Shown: positions 1-7,842 of the stretch, one piece after another
Position numbering within the stretch: position 1 is the first letter of the stretch
Layout: each line of letters starts with the position of its first letter
Origin: Mycobacterium vicinigordonae
GTDB taxonomy: Bacteria > Actinomycetota > Actinomycetes > Mycobacteriales > Mycobacteriaceae
Direction of reading: 5' to 3'
Assembly (NCBI RefSeq): GCF_013466425.1
Contig: NZ_CP059165.1
Coordinates: 1,798,001-1,862,000, forward strand
Length of the DNA: 64,000 bases
The notes under the pieces: generated by a model
Seen by the model: only the letters and a program-made list of their open reading frames with translations
What the model was told of the DNA's origin: nothing
Databases searched by the model: none
Made by a program: the position numbers and the translations under genes

Positions 1-641
1 AAATGACCGAGTTCGTGTGCAACAGTAAAGCGTTGACGATCACCGGCGGTGCTGGGAGCGAACATAACCAACGCTGATTCCGACCTAGCGCGGGACATCC
101 CGGAATGTCCGTCAAACGCCGGGTGGTCCATACCTAGACGCACCAGCGGCGCGACAGCGATCCCCGACCGTTCGACCGCTCGCATCACGTGCTTTACGGG
201 TTGATCCTGCGATATCCCCAACTCGTCACGAACCTCGACAGCGATCTCCTCAATGTCTGCTCCATCAATATGGCCCGTGACTGGCTTCAGCTCCGTACGC
301 TTTCCGCTCCACTCCTCCATGAGCAAATTCGTAATGCGCTGCAGCTCTTCGAAATAGCGCAGAGCCGACTTAGTGGATTTCACTCCCGCGCTTGACATCT
401 TCCTGAAATGCACTGCGGCCGGATCAACACGCACCGCGGGGAAATCGAAGAATGTCAACGGTACGCGCACGCCCGCACACACCGCGTTCACCATCGCTGG
501 CGTTAGCTCCCTGTCACCTTTCTCGACAGCTGAAATCGTTGATTGCGGAACATCGGCCGCCTGCGCAAGTTCGTTTTGAGTGAGCTGCAAGAGCTCGCGA
601 AGATCAGTCAATCGGGCACCGCGGTTAAGCGCTGCCGCCAC
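1..641 (-). CDS. XRE-family regulator fused to ImmA/IrrE metallopeptidase (partial)
   Basis: The first 213 residues are readable and the gene runs off the left edge. Residues about 10-62 form a Cro/C1-type helix-turn-helix (LTQNELAQAADVPQSTISAVE), and the visible end is RFTVAHELGH, the HExxH zinc site of the ImmA/IrrE (DUF955) peptidase family. Proteins of this build usually act as DNA-binding repressors with a protease domain that senses stress or cleaves a partner. The GTG start at 641 is chosen because AGGAGG lies 6 nt upstream. This overlaps the end of the upstream gene by 17 bp, so the two are probably translated together. The right-hand catalytic region is outside the window, so activity cannot be judged. 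The neighbours (darTG, tRNA scar, IS) suggest a mobile defence island. Confidence 0.9.
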   Translation of the reverse strand, partial: MAAALNRGARLTDLRELLQLTQNELAQAADVPQSTISAVEKGDRELTPAMVNAVCAGVRVPLTFFDFPAVRVDPAAVHFRKMSSAGVKSTKSALRYFEELQRITNLLMEEWSGKRTELKPVTGHIDGADIEEIAVEVRDELGISQDQPVKHVMRAVERSGIAVAPLVRLGMDHPAFDGHSGMSRARSESALVMFAPSTAGDRQRFTVAHELGH

Positions 642-1245
642 TGCTGTCCTCCTGCTCGTCGATGTCGACCGTCTCGTCCAACGCTTCGTCCAGAACCTCG
701 AACCGCAGCTTCTCGAAATCGGTCCGCAACCGAGGTAAATCCACCGACAAGTCGATAGGCACTCCACGCAGTGACGTACCAGTTCCGATCGGGCGAACCA
801 TCCGCAGCGACACACCCTCGTCGCACTCGTCCCACAACACCAACAAATTGTGCGAGACGTTTTTCGGCTCACCCCAGAGGCCCAACTGGGCACAGGGACG
901 GTTGAGGTAGTACGCGCGTCGCTGGCGATTAGAACCGGCGCAGGGAACACCGCCGGGCGTCGGCGCTTCACGCAAAATCCGCAGGCCCAAGTCGCCGTCT
1001 GAGTGCGCCAAGTGAATCGCCCCGTTCTGGCGGTGATACTTCTTGTCGATTCGCCAGTGGTCGACCGGGTGTCCCGCCAGGTAGTCAAAGGCCTCGCTAC
1101 GGAAGAGCGCGGTGCGGAGCCACTGCTTATCCTTGCCGGCAGCAATGCCCAGACCTTCAACACGGCGGCGAGCATGACCGAAAGCGTCGTGCATCGGTTC
1201 GACCAGCGGCGCGATGCGCTGAACAAGGTGATCAATGTTTGTCAC
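625..1245 (-). CDS. hypothetical protein, partner of XRE-ImmA gene
   Basis: This 206-aa protein is not recognised. It is soluble and charged, with an acidic C-terminus (VDIDEQEDSS) and no signal peptide, membrane segment or motif I can name. The start is GTG at 1245 with no Shine-Dalgarno; a GATAAT hexamer lies 8 nt upstream, which would place the transcript start at or next to the GTG, so the mRNA may be leaderless. It overlaps the XRE-ImmA gene by 17 bp, so the pair is one operon. Position and overlap suggest a toxin, substrate or partner of the ImmA-type protein, but this is inference only. Confidence 0.75.
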   Translation of the reverse strand: MTNIDHLVQRIAPLVEPMHDAFGHARRRVEGLGIAAGKDKQWLRTALFRSEAFDYLAGHPVDHWRIDKKYHRQNGAIHLAHSDGDLGLRILREAPTPGGVPCAGSNRQRRAYYLNRPCAQLGLWGEPKNVSHNLLVLWDECDEGVSLRMVRPIGTGTSLRGVPIDLSVDLPRLRTDFEKLRFEVLDEALDETVDIDEQEDSSGGSA

Positions 1246-1251
1246 GGCTGA

Positions 1252-1280
1252 ATATTATCGCAAATCCGCGATAATATCGC
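1252..1280. promoter_or_regulatory. nested palindromic operator in a divergent promoter
   Basis: A perfect 10-bp inverted repeat, ATATTATCGC / GCGATAATAT, lies at 1252-1261 and 1268-1277 with a 6-bp spacer. The right arm is itself part of a second perfect odd-centred palindrome, GCGATAATATCGC, at 1268-1280. GATAAT, a -10-like hexamer, occurs on both strands inside the repeat. It sits between the XRE-ImmA operon (left) and darT (right), so the XRE protein is the obvious candidate ligand (inference). Confidence 0.7.
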
Positions 1281-1473
1281 ATCCAATGCAACATTAATGT
1301 GGGGCGTGTCGGGAGACCCGCGCCCCCAATTTGTCGGCCTTGGTCGCACGAGGTCGACTGCGAGGGCAGAGGCGGCCGTGGGGTGGGTCATCGCTTCGGA
1401 ACGGCACGTAAGTCTCCGGAGACGCTTCCGCTCTTGCCGCATCTAGGCTGTGCGAGGGAGGTTGCTCGTCGTC

Positions 1474-2166
1474 ATGTATCGCATTTGGGAATCGGGTTTC
1501 GCCGCCGTCTCTCCGCCCGGGCCGTCTGAACTCAACCCAGCAGATTGGATCGCGTGGCACTTCACACACTTGGGCAACGTCTCCTCCATCGCGGGGCGAG
1601 CCGCGCTAGTTTGCCACTCGATGGGCTTCCCACATGTGGATATCGCTGACCACGGGATTAAGAACGACCGACTGAGCCGCCGAATTGATCTCCCACACCC
1701 CTACCCGGAATCGGTTGTAGGCGACCACGTACCGTTCTACCTCGCTCCCCGATCGCCGATGCTTTACCGTATCGCGAACGAGCGCCACGATCAGAAGTCA
1801 CTCGTCTACTTCGGTGTTCGCTTAGGCGACCTAATCCCTGAGGTCACGTGGTGTGTTAGCGACGGCAACGCCAGGTCGGAATTCACCGAGTTCTGCGCAT
1901 CACTCGACCGCGTTGGATCGTTTGTCGACTTCAGTACGTTGAAGCTCAAGTACTGGAAAAGCGCCGAAGACTCTGACCGGACGCGTCGACGGCAGGCCGA
2001 ACTACTAGTTCACGGCCGCCTGCCGGTCTCGCTCGTTCGGTACGTGGTTTGTAAAGCCGACGAGACATTGGCCGCCGCCAGGCAGGCTCTGGGTGTTGTC
2101 GGTGGCATGATGCAGTATCAGGTCGAACCAAGGAACTACTTCATGGAGATTCCAGATGATCGTTGA
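1474..2166 (+). CDS. darT: DarT DNA ADP-ribosyltransferase toxin
   Basis: A 230-aa DarT-family protein (formerly DUF4433), the length of Mycobacterium tuberculosis Rv0059. The family transfers ADP-ribose from NAD+ to thymidine in single-stranded DNA, blocking replication. The N-terminal NAD-site segment WHFTH is at 28-32, the central DHVPFYLAPRSPMLY at about 84-98, and the catalytic-type glutamate is E176 in RRQAELLV. ATG 1474 is preferred over GTG 1450 because known relatives begin just before the ESGF segment; GAGGGAGG lies 12 nt upstream, a long but usable spacing. The stop overlaps darG by 11 bp, coupling toxin and antitoxin synthesis. No frameshift or lost residue is visible, so the toxin looks active and would need its antitoxin. 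Confidence 0.93.
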   Translation: MYRIWESGFAAVSPPGPSELNPADWIAWHFTHLGNVSSIAGRAALVCHSMGFPHVDIADHGIKNDRLSRRIDLPHPYPESVVGDHVPFYLAPRSPMLYRIANERHDQKSLVYFGVRLGDLIPEVTWCVSDGNARSEFTEFCASLDRVGSFVDFSTLKLKYWKSAEDSDRTRRRQAELLVHGRLPVSLVRYVVCKADETLAAARQALGVVGGMMQYQVEPRNYFMEIPDDR

Positions 2167-3223
2167 GACCTCGGGTGATCTCCTCACGGCCGACGTGGAT
2201 GCGATCGTCAACACCGTCAACTGCGTCGGAGTGATGGGCAAGGGGATCGCCCTCCAAGTGAAACGTCGTTATCCAGCAGTTTTCGACGCGTACGCCCGTG
2301 AGTGCAAACGTGGCAATGTCCAGATCGGCAGGATGTTGCCAGTGCCGACCAACGAGCTGACTGGACCCGCGTGGGTCATTAACTTTCCTACCAAGACCCA
2401 TTGGCGCGCTCCGTCAAGGCTCAGTTACATCTCTGAGGGGTTGTTCGACCTGCTGCGCGTGGTGAAGGAGCTCGATCTGCACGCAATCGCCGTTCCGCCA
2501 CTCGGAGCGGGCAACGGGGGATTGGACTGGGCAGACGTAGCGCCGATGATTCGGGAAGCTTTTGAACAGCTTGAGGGTGTCACGGTATATCTCTTCGCGC
2601 CTACGCGCACGCGTCAGCAAATCGTGTCGTCAGGCCGGATAAAGATGACACGAGGACGCGCTACTGTTCTCGCCCTCATGGATCAGTACGCCGAAGCGCG
2701 TGCCGAAGTCGAGCCGTTGTCGGGCAAAGGCCTCTCGCACTTGGAGATCCAGAAGTTGCTCTATTTCGCCGACTGCGTTGATCCATCTCTCAAACTTGCC
2801 TATTCGCAGGGTAGATACGGGCCATACAGCGATCGAGCGCGCCACTTGGTGCTGGACATGGAGGGTAACTTTGTCTCCGGATTTGGTGACGGTGCGGATA
2901 GAGTCCTGGACTTGAGGCCAATTGTTCCCACGGAACGTGGGCGATCAGAGTTAGTGCACCTTCTCGAATCTGCCCCGGATGCGGTGACCCACTTGGTTGA
3001 CCGGGTTATGAGCATCGTCCATGGTTACGAGGAGCCGTACGGCCTTGAGCTGTTGGCCAGCACCCACTGGGTTGTTACGCACGAACAAGCCGGATGCCCC
3101 CGAAAAGCGGCCGAAGCGGTTCGGAACTGGACAGAGCGCAAGGGACGAATCTTCACCGATCGTCATGTTGAGCGTGCATTTCGACAGCTAGAGGCAGCGG
3201 GCGTCATCCCGGCGGTGAGCTAA
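2156..3223 (+). CDS. darG: DarG macro-domain antitoxin
   Basis: A 355-aa protein. Residues 1 to about 155 form a macro domain with the ADP-ribose-binding segments VNTVNCVGVMGKGIAL and PPLGAGNGGLDW. Residues about 165-355 match the C-terminal region of DarG that binds and blocks DarT. The macro domain of this family removes ADP-ribose from thymidine in DNA, so the antitoxin both reverses the damage and neutralises the enzyme. It follows darT with an 11-bp overlap, the same order as Rv0059-Rv0060. The 3' end is followed by about 250 bp without a recognisable gene, then the tRNA scar. Confidence 0.93.
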   Translation: MIVETSGDLLTADVDAIVNTVNCVGVMGKGIALQVKRRYPAVFDAYARECKRGNVQIGRMLPVPTNELTGPAWVINFPTKTHWRAPSRLSYISEGLFDLLRVVKELDLHAIAVPPLGAGNGGLDWADVAPMIREAFEQLEGVTVYLFAPTRTRQQIVSSGRIKMTRGRATVLALMDQYAEARAEVEPLSGKGLSHLEIQKLLYFADCVDPSLKLAYSQGRYGPYSDRARHLVLDMEGNFVSGFGDGADRVLDLRPIVPTERGRSELVHLLESAPDAVTHLVDRVMSIVHGYEEPYGLELLASTHWVVTHEQAGCPRKAAEAVRNWTERKGRIFTDRHVERAFRQLEAAGVIPAVS

Positions 3224-3490
3224 TTCCCCTCGTCTCGGCTCAGAGACGTACGAGCTGACGGGACCACCTTTCGAATTCCGGCTGGTTGGGCACTCGGTGC
3301 CGATCCCGAAGCCAACGACCTACGAACACCCGTTCGGCGTGTCCTAACCGTGTCCTATAACTCTCGGTCACAGGCAAACACGCCCTAGACGCATCAGTAC
3401 GAAATTAGCGAGTCGAAGTGCGCAGATCGCCACGCAATAGACATCAGGCCACGGACCAGCACACCTGGTTTCACACTGGCAGTGTGGGGG

Positions 3491-3572
3491 TGTGAATGGC
3501 CATGAGAAGGTCCCCATCTGTGGCCAGTAGGAAGTCCCCACTGGTGGCCAGGTAGAAGTCCCCGCTCCTTTG
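3491..3572. repeat. left IS end with three transposase-binding repeats
   Basis: Three copies of a TGGCCA-N4/5-GAAG(G/T)CCCC unit follow one another at about 25-27-bp intervals from the left tip. The right end (about 5930-5982, other strand) carries two copies. Multiple internal repeats behind the terminal repeat are a known feature of IS21 elements and are where IstA binds. Confidence 0.8.
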
Positions 3573-3606
3573 CGGGCTCGTCGTGTCTTTTCCGGGAGCT
3601 GAGGGC

Positions 3607-3654
3607 CTGGGCGGTGACGGTGATAGCGCCAACTGTCACCTGATCACCGCCCAG
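3607..3654. promoter_or_regulatory. long hairpin in the istA leader
   Basis: A perfect 11-bp inverted repeat, CTGGGCGGTGA at 3607-3617 and TCACCGCCCAG at 3644-3654, lies just ahead of the TTG start at 3664. The transcript would form a strong stem with a 26-nt loop next to the ribosome site. This may keep transposase synthesis low or block read-in transcription (inference). Confidence 0.55.
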
Positions 3655-3663
3655 GGAGCTCTA

Positions 3664-5163
3664 TTGAAGTCTGCAAGGGAGCGTATGAACATCATTTCGG
3701 CGTATCACCAGGTCGGGTCGTATCGCGGCGCGGCCGAGCTGTGCGGCACCACCCACAAGACGGTCAAACGGGTCGTTGAGCGGGCTCAGACCGGCGGGCC
3801 GCCGCCTCGGGAGCCGCGGCCCCGCAACGTCGATCCGTTCACCGAACTGGTGGCTGAGCGGGTCGACAAGTCCAAGGGCAAGATGTCGGCCAAGCGGATG
3901 CTGGCGATCGCCCGTGCCGCCGGATATCAAGGCTCGGCACGGAACTTCCGCCGGTTGGTGGCCGAGCAGAAAGTGTTGTGGCGCAAACAGAATAGACATC
4001 AGCGCCGCCCGGCGGTGTGGTCACCAGGTGAGTATCTGGTGATGGACTGGGCCCAGGCCGCGCCCGGATTGATGGTGTTTTGCGCGGTCCTGGCGTATTC
4101 GCGGTGGCGGTTCGTGCGCTTCGCTGCTGATGAGAAGGCATCGACCACGCTGGCGATGATCGTGGCAGCCCTCGAGGCGATCGGTGGGGTTCCGGCCAAG
4201 ATCCTGGCCGACCGGATGGGCTGCCTCAAAGGCGGTGTGGTCGCCAATGTCGTTGTGCCCACGCCAGATTACGTGCGATTCGCCTCGCATTATGGGTTTG
4301 TTCCGGACTTCTGCCATGGTGCGGATCCGCAGTCGAAGGGCATCGTGGAGAACCTGTGTGGTTATGCCCAGGACGACCTTGCGGTTCCATTGCTGACCGA
4401 AGCCGCGATCACCGGTGAGCAGGTTGACCTGCGTGCTCTCAACGCCCACGCCCAAGCCTGGTGCGCCGAGGTCAACGCTGCGGTGCATTCGGAGATCTGC
4501 GCTGTGCCCAACGATCGATTGGTCGATGAACGCACCGTCCTTACGGCGCTGCCGTCGCTGCGGCCGACGATCGGTTCGGGGGCGCTGCGCCGTAAGGTCG
4601 ACACTCTGTCGTGCATCCGCTATGGCTCGGCCCGCTACTCGGTGCCCCAGCGGCTCGTGGGTGCCACTGTCGCCGTGGTCGTCGATCACGGCGCCCTGAT
4701 TCTGCTCGAACCGGCCACCGGGGCTATCGTGGCCGAACATGAGTTGGTGGGCCCGGGTGAGACCTCGATCCTCGATGAGCATTACGACGGTCCCCGCCGG
4801 GCGCCCTCACGCGGTCCACGCCCGAAAACCTCAGCGGAGGAACAGTTCTGCGCTCTAGGCGCCGAAGCGGAGCAATTCCTGGTCGGTGCTGCTGCCATCG
4901 GTAACACCCGACTGAAGTCCGAACTCGACACCCTGATCGGGTTGGGCGCCGCTCATGGCGAGCAGGCGTTGATCGACGCGCTGCGCCGGGCGGTGGCGTT
5001 TCGACGGTTCCGCGCCGCCGACGTGCGCTCGATCCTGGCCGCCGGCACCGGCACCCCACAACCCCGTCCGGCCGGCGACGCTCTGGTCTTAGACCTCCCC
5101 ACCGCCGAGACCCGGTCCTTGGAGGCCTACAAGATCAGCACCACCGACGGGACGGCATCATGA
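3664..5163 (+). CDS. istA: IS21-family transposase IstA
   Basis: A DDE transposase of about 499 aa. It has an N-terminal helix-turn-helix (YRGAAELCGTTHKTVKRVV), then a catalytic core with candidate acidic residues in VMDWAQ, LADRMG and QSKGIVEN, and a basic C-terminal region. The frame is open upstream to 3583, but the leader hairpin lies there and family members begin near KSARERMNIISAY, so TTG 3664 is preferred (ATG 3685 is also possible). IstA cuts and joins the element ends with help from IstB, encoded next with a 4-bp overlap. The frame is intact. Confidence 0.92.
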   Translation: MKSARERMNIISAYHQVGSYRGAAELCGTTHKTVKRVVERAQTGGPPPREPRPRNVDPFTELVAERVDKSKGKMSAKRMLAIARAAGYQGSARNFRRLVAEQKVLWRKQNRHQRRPAVWSPGEYLVMDWAQAAPGLMVFCAVLAYSRWRFVRFAADEKASTTLAMIVAALEAIGGVPAKILADRMGCLKGGVVANVVVPTPDYVRFASHYGFVPDFCHGADPQSKGIVENLCGYAQDDLAVPLLTEAAITGEQVDLRALNAHAQAWCAEVNAAVHSEICAVPNDRLVDERTVLTALPSLRPTIGSGALRRKVDTLSCIRYGSARYSVPQRLVGATVAVVVDHGALILLEPATGAIVAEHELVGPGETSILDEHYDGPRRAPSRGPRPKTSAEEQFCALGAEAEQFLVGAAAIGNTRLKSELDTLIGLGAAHGEQALIDALRRAVAFRRFRAADVRSILAAGTGTPQPRPAGDALVLDLPTAETRSLEAYKISTTDGTAS

Positions 5164-6104
5164 CCGCCACCGGCACCGGCACCGTCAAACCAGCCGCACC
5201 GGCGTCGGTGGCGCCACTGGCTGCTGACCTCGACGCCGCGCTGCGGCGGCTGAAGTTGGCCACGGTGCGCCGCAACGCCGCCGAAGTGCTGCAGGTGGCC
5301 AAGACCCAACGCTGGACCCCCGAGGAGCTCCTGCGAACGTTGGTCGCCGCCGAGATCGCCGCCCGCGACGCCTCCAACACCGCCAACCGCCTCAAGGCCG
5401 CAGCGTTTCCCGTCACCAAGACCCTCGACGGGTTCGACGTGTCGGGGTCCTCGGTCACCCAAGCCACGTTCGACTACCTGTCAAGCCTGGAATGGATTCG
5501 GGCGCAACAGAATCTGGCAGTCATCGGTCCGCCGGGCACAGGCAAGAGCCACCTGCTCATCACCTGCGGAAACGCCGCCGTGCACGCCGGATTCAAAGTC
5601 CGCTACTTCACCGCCGCCGACCTCATCGAGGTGCTCTACCGCGGTCTGGCCGACAACACCGTCGGCAAGATCATCGACACACTGCTACGCGCAGACCTCG
5701 TCATCTTGGATGAGATCGGCTTCGCCCCACTCGACGACACCGGAACCCAACTGCTGTTCCGGCTCGTCGCGGCCGGCTACGAGCGCCGCTCGTTGGCCAT
5801 CGCCTCACACTGGCCCTTCGAACAATGGGGCCGCTTCCTGCCCGAACACACCACCGCGGCCAGCATCCTCGACCGGCTCCTGCACCACGCAAGAAAGGGG
5901 CCGCCAAGAGTTAGCCAATCACCCGCAACGGGGCGGGGACTCTTCCTGGCCAAAAACGGGGACTTCCAGATGGCCATTGACAGGGGGTCAGGGGTTCGAG
6001 TCCCCTTAGCTCCACCGTTGTGGGCGCTTCGGATCTTGCCTGGGTGTGGTGTTCATCGCACGACGATGGATGGGACGACGCCGCCGCTGGGTTTGCCGGC
6101 TTAG
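5160..6104 (+). CDS. istB: IstB helper ATPase with aberrant C-terminus
   Basis: AAA+ ATPase of IS21 elements. It carries Walker A GPPGTGKS, Walker B LVILDEIG and the late EHTTAASILDRLLHHA segment. Normal IstB similarity stops at about 5891. The usual final 20 or so residues are missing, and the frame instead reads through the right terminal repeat (to 5982), the tRNA fragment (GSGVRVPLAPP is a typical mistranslated T arm) and into chromosomal DNA to 6104. A small deletion or frameshift near 5890 best explains this. The ATPase core is intact, but whether the tail is tolerated cannot be told from sequence. Confidence 0.85.
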   Translation: MTATGTGTVKPAAPASVAPLAADLDAALRRLKLATVRRNAAEVLQVAKTQRWTPEELLRTLVAAEIAARDASNTANRLKAAAFPVTKTLDGFDVSGSSVTQATFDYLSSLEWIRAQQNLAVIGPPGTGKSHLLITCGNAAVHAGFKVRYFTAADLIEVLYRGLADNTVGKIIDTLLRADLVILDEIGFAPLDDTGTQLLFRLVAAGYERRSLAIASHWPFEQWGRFLPEHTTAASILDRLLHHARKGPPRVSQSPATGRGLFLAKNGDFQMAIDRGSGVRVPLAPPLWALRILPGCGVHRTTMDGTTPPLGLPA

Positions 6105-6650
6105 ACCAGTGCTCGGATGCGGTAGTTGTTTACGTTGGTGATCCCTAGCCGAAGCGTTTAACCAGCCTATTTGGGTGGGTGGGTCCGTTGCTGAGGCCCG
6201 ACATCATCGTGCGGGCGGTGTGGGGTGTAGATGTTGCCGTAGTACCCGTCTAGGCGTTCTGTGACGCCGCAGGCGCGACATCGGAAGCGGCGCGACCTGC
6301 CTCGCCGTGCATTGTCGCCCACTTCACGCGCCGGGCCGACAGTAGGAGTTCTTCGCCGCGCTGCGATGGTCTGCAGCTGTCCAGCCGGCGCCCGGGCAGG
6401 CGTGCGGTGAAACCCGTTCTTCCGACCGGCCTTGGGCATCAGCAATACGGTGTGTCCAAGATCCACAAATCGTTCAAGGGAGCCTGGCAGGGCCGGGACC
6501 TGGAGAAGACATCGCACCCTGGATGCGCAATTAGCCCTGACCCGATAGCGAGAACCAACGTTTCGCTGGCGCGGGCCTGCGATGGGAATTGGATGCTATC
6601 CGAGGCGTGCTGGCTTCGCCGCTGAACCGCGGGCCGGACATCCAAGTTAC
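6105..6650. other. gene-poor junction with possible transposase relics
   Basis: No convincing intact gene. On the minus strand, 6104-6150 would encode NVNNYRIRALV, resembling the end of some transposases. A 116-aa minus frame (6167-6517) ends in IYTPHRPHDDVGPQQRTH, with the HRPH pattern of IS3/IS481-type integrase tails. Both are short and isolated, so they may be decayed ends of older insertions at this integration hotspot, or chance. Confidence 0.35.
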
Positions 6651-7814
6651 TCACTCGAAGACTATGACGCCGCGAATGTTGTTGCCCGCGCGAAGGTCTC
6701 GCATCGCCTCGTTTATGTCGTCGAGCTTGTATTTCTGCGTGACCAGCTCGTCGAGCTTGATCTGGCCCGCCTCATACATCGACAGAAGTTTTGGCATCGC
6801 CTCGCGCGGGTTCATCTCGCCATAGAGCACGCCTTTGAAGGTCTTGCATGAGCTGACGAAATCAGTGAGAACCATCGGCACCATCAGGTCGGTAATTTTA
6901 GGCATCCCGGTCATAACGCACGTTCCGCCCTTGCGGAGCAACATCATTCCCATCAGGACCATGTCTGTGGGTACGACGCCAGGGGTGAGAATGACCCTGT
7001 CGGCCATCACGCCCCAGGTGATCTCCTTGACCAGCTCGAGGGCGGCGCCGATGTCGGCAGCGGTGTGGGTAGCGCCAAACATAGGTGCGACCTCACGTTT
7101 GAACTCGTTGGGGTCGACGGCCACGATTTGCTTGGCGCCAGCCACCTTCGCGCCCTGGACGGCGTTCATGCCTATCCCTCCGACACCGACAACGACGACG
7201 GTGTCGCCGGCTTCGGTGCCGGCAGCGACCGATCCCGATCCGAATCCCGTTGTCACACCGCAGGACACCAGCGACGCCGCCTCCAGGGGTATCCAGTCAT
7301 GGACTTTGACCAGCGACCTCTCGGCGGCCACGACGTACTCGGAGAAGGTGCCGACCTGCATCATCGCCATGAGATCTTCGCCGTCTAGATGACGGCGTCG
7401 GGTGCCGTCGGTGGTCATGGCCTTGTCGTAGATGTCGGCACCGATGTCGCATAGGTAGGTGTGGCCGGTGGCGCACCACCGGCAGCTACCGCAGGCAGGC
7501 AGAAACGAGATTGCCACGTGGTCCCCGGGTTCGAGGGTCCTTACGTTGGGGCCGACTGCCTCGACTACTCCGGAGCCTTCGTGACCACCCAACATGGGGA
7601 ACCATTCCGGCACCGGACGGCCGGCGGCCCGCATCATCTCTTCCATCTCTGAGTTGGGCACGCTGTCGCCGGTGTAGAAGTGTTCGTCGGAGTGACAGAC
7701 CCCCGCGTAGGCCATCTTGACGAGAACTTCGCCGGCGTGCGGCGGATCGAGCTCTACCTCGGTGACTTCCCAGTCGATACCGACACCGCGCAACACTGCT
7801 GCTTTGGACTTCAT
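6651..7814 (-). CDS. NDMA-dependent (nicotinoprotein) zinc alcohol dehydrogenase
   Basis: A 387-aa medium-chain dehydrogenase. Catalytic-zinc segments CHSD and GGHEGSG and the four-cysteine structural zinc loop CGSCRWCATGHTYLC are present. The cofactor fold is VVVVGVGGIGMNAVQGAK. The long insertion before GGHEG and the overall pattern match actinobacterial enzymes that keep NAD(H) tightly bound and need an external acceptor (mycofactocin in vivo, NDMA in vitro); that assignment is from family knowledge. ATG 7814 is taken as start; the open frame continues upstream but lacks similarity. It would oxidise a primary or secondary alcohol made by the P450s. It lies downstream of an aldehyde dehydrogenase relic in the same orientation. 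Confidence 0.9.
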   Translation of the reverse strand: MKSKAAVLRGVGIDWEVTEVELDPPHAGEVLVKMAYAGVCHSDEHFYTGDSVPNSEMEEMMRAAGRPVPEWFPMLGGHEGSGVVEAVGPNVRTLEPGDHVAISFLPACGSCRWCATGHTYLCDIGADIYDKAMTTDGTRRRHLDGEDLMAMMQVGTFSEYVVAAERSLVKVHDWIPLEAASLVSCGVTTGFGSGSVAAGTEAGDTVVVVGVGGIGMNAVQGAKVAGAKQIVAVDPNEFKREVAPMFGATHTAADIGAALELVKEITWGVMADRVILTPGVVPTDMVLMGMMLLRKGGTCVMTGMPKITDLMVPMVLTDFVSSCKTFKGVLYGEMNPREAMPKLLSMYEAGQIKLDELVTQKYKLDDINEAMRDLRAGNNIRGVIVFE

Positions 7815-7842
7815 TGTTGCTTCTTTCGTTGGGGGAGTTGGC

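Larger units (their letters stand above)
3491..5982 (+). mobile_element. IS21-family insertion sequence, complete ends
   Basis: The element is about 2.49 kb with TG...CA ends, istA and istB in the usual order with a 4-bp ATGA overlap, and matching terminal repeats: TGTGAATGGCCAT at the left, and TGTCAATGGCCAT reading inward from the right. It is flanked by GGGGG at 3486-3490 and 5983-5987, a 5-bp target duplication typical of the family. It sits inside the tRNA-Ala-like fragment. The istB reading frame does not end normally (see that entry), so present mobility is uncertain. Confidence 0.93.
3471..6015 (+). other. 3' half of a tRNA-Ala-like gene split by an IS; probable attachment-site scar
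   Basis: If 3491-5987 is removed, the flanks read as a tRNA 3' half. The anticodon arm is TCACA-CTGGCAG-TGTGG (anticodon GGC, alanine), followed by variable loop GGGTC, T arm AGGGG-TTCGAGT-CCCCT, acceptor strand TAGCTCC, then A and CC. The paired bases fit throughout, with one T-G wobble. The 26 nt before it do not form a D arm or the expected GGGGCTA acceptor strand, so there is no 5' half. Such 3' fragments are left at the far end of elements that integrate into tRNA genes. The orientation implies the island is to the left and the chromosome to the right. The transposon later inserted between anticodon stem and variable loop. Confidence 0.6.

Noticed and set aside
1450..1473. Upstream GTG start for darT
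   Set aside because: It lies within or against the GAGGGAGG ribosome site, and relatives align from the ATG at 1474.
5988..6015. 3' end of tmRNA
   Set aside because: The AGCTCCACC end resembles tmRNA, but the flank left of the IS supplies an alanine anticodon arm and variable loop of ordinary tRNA type, and no tmRNA body is present.
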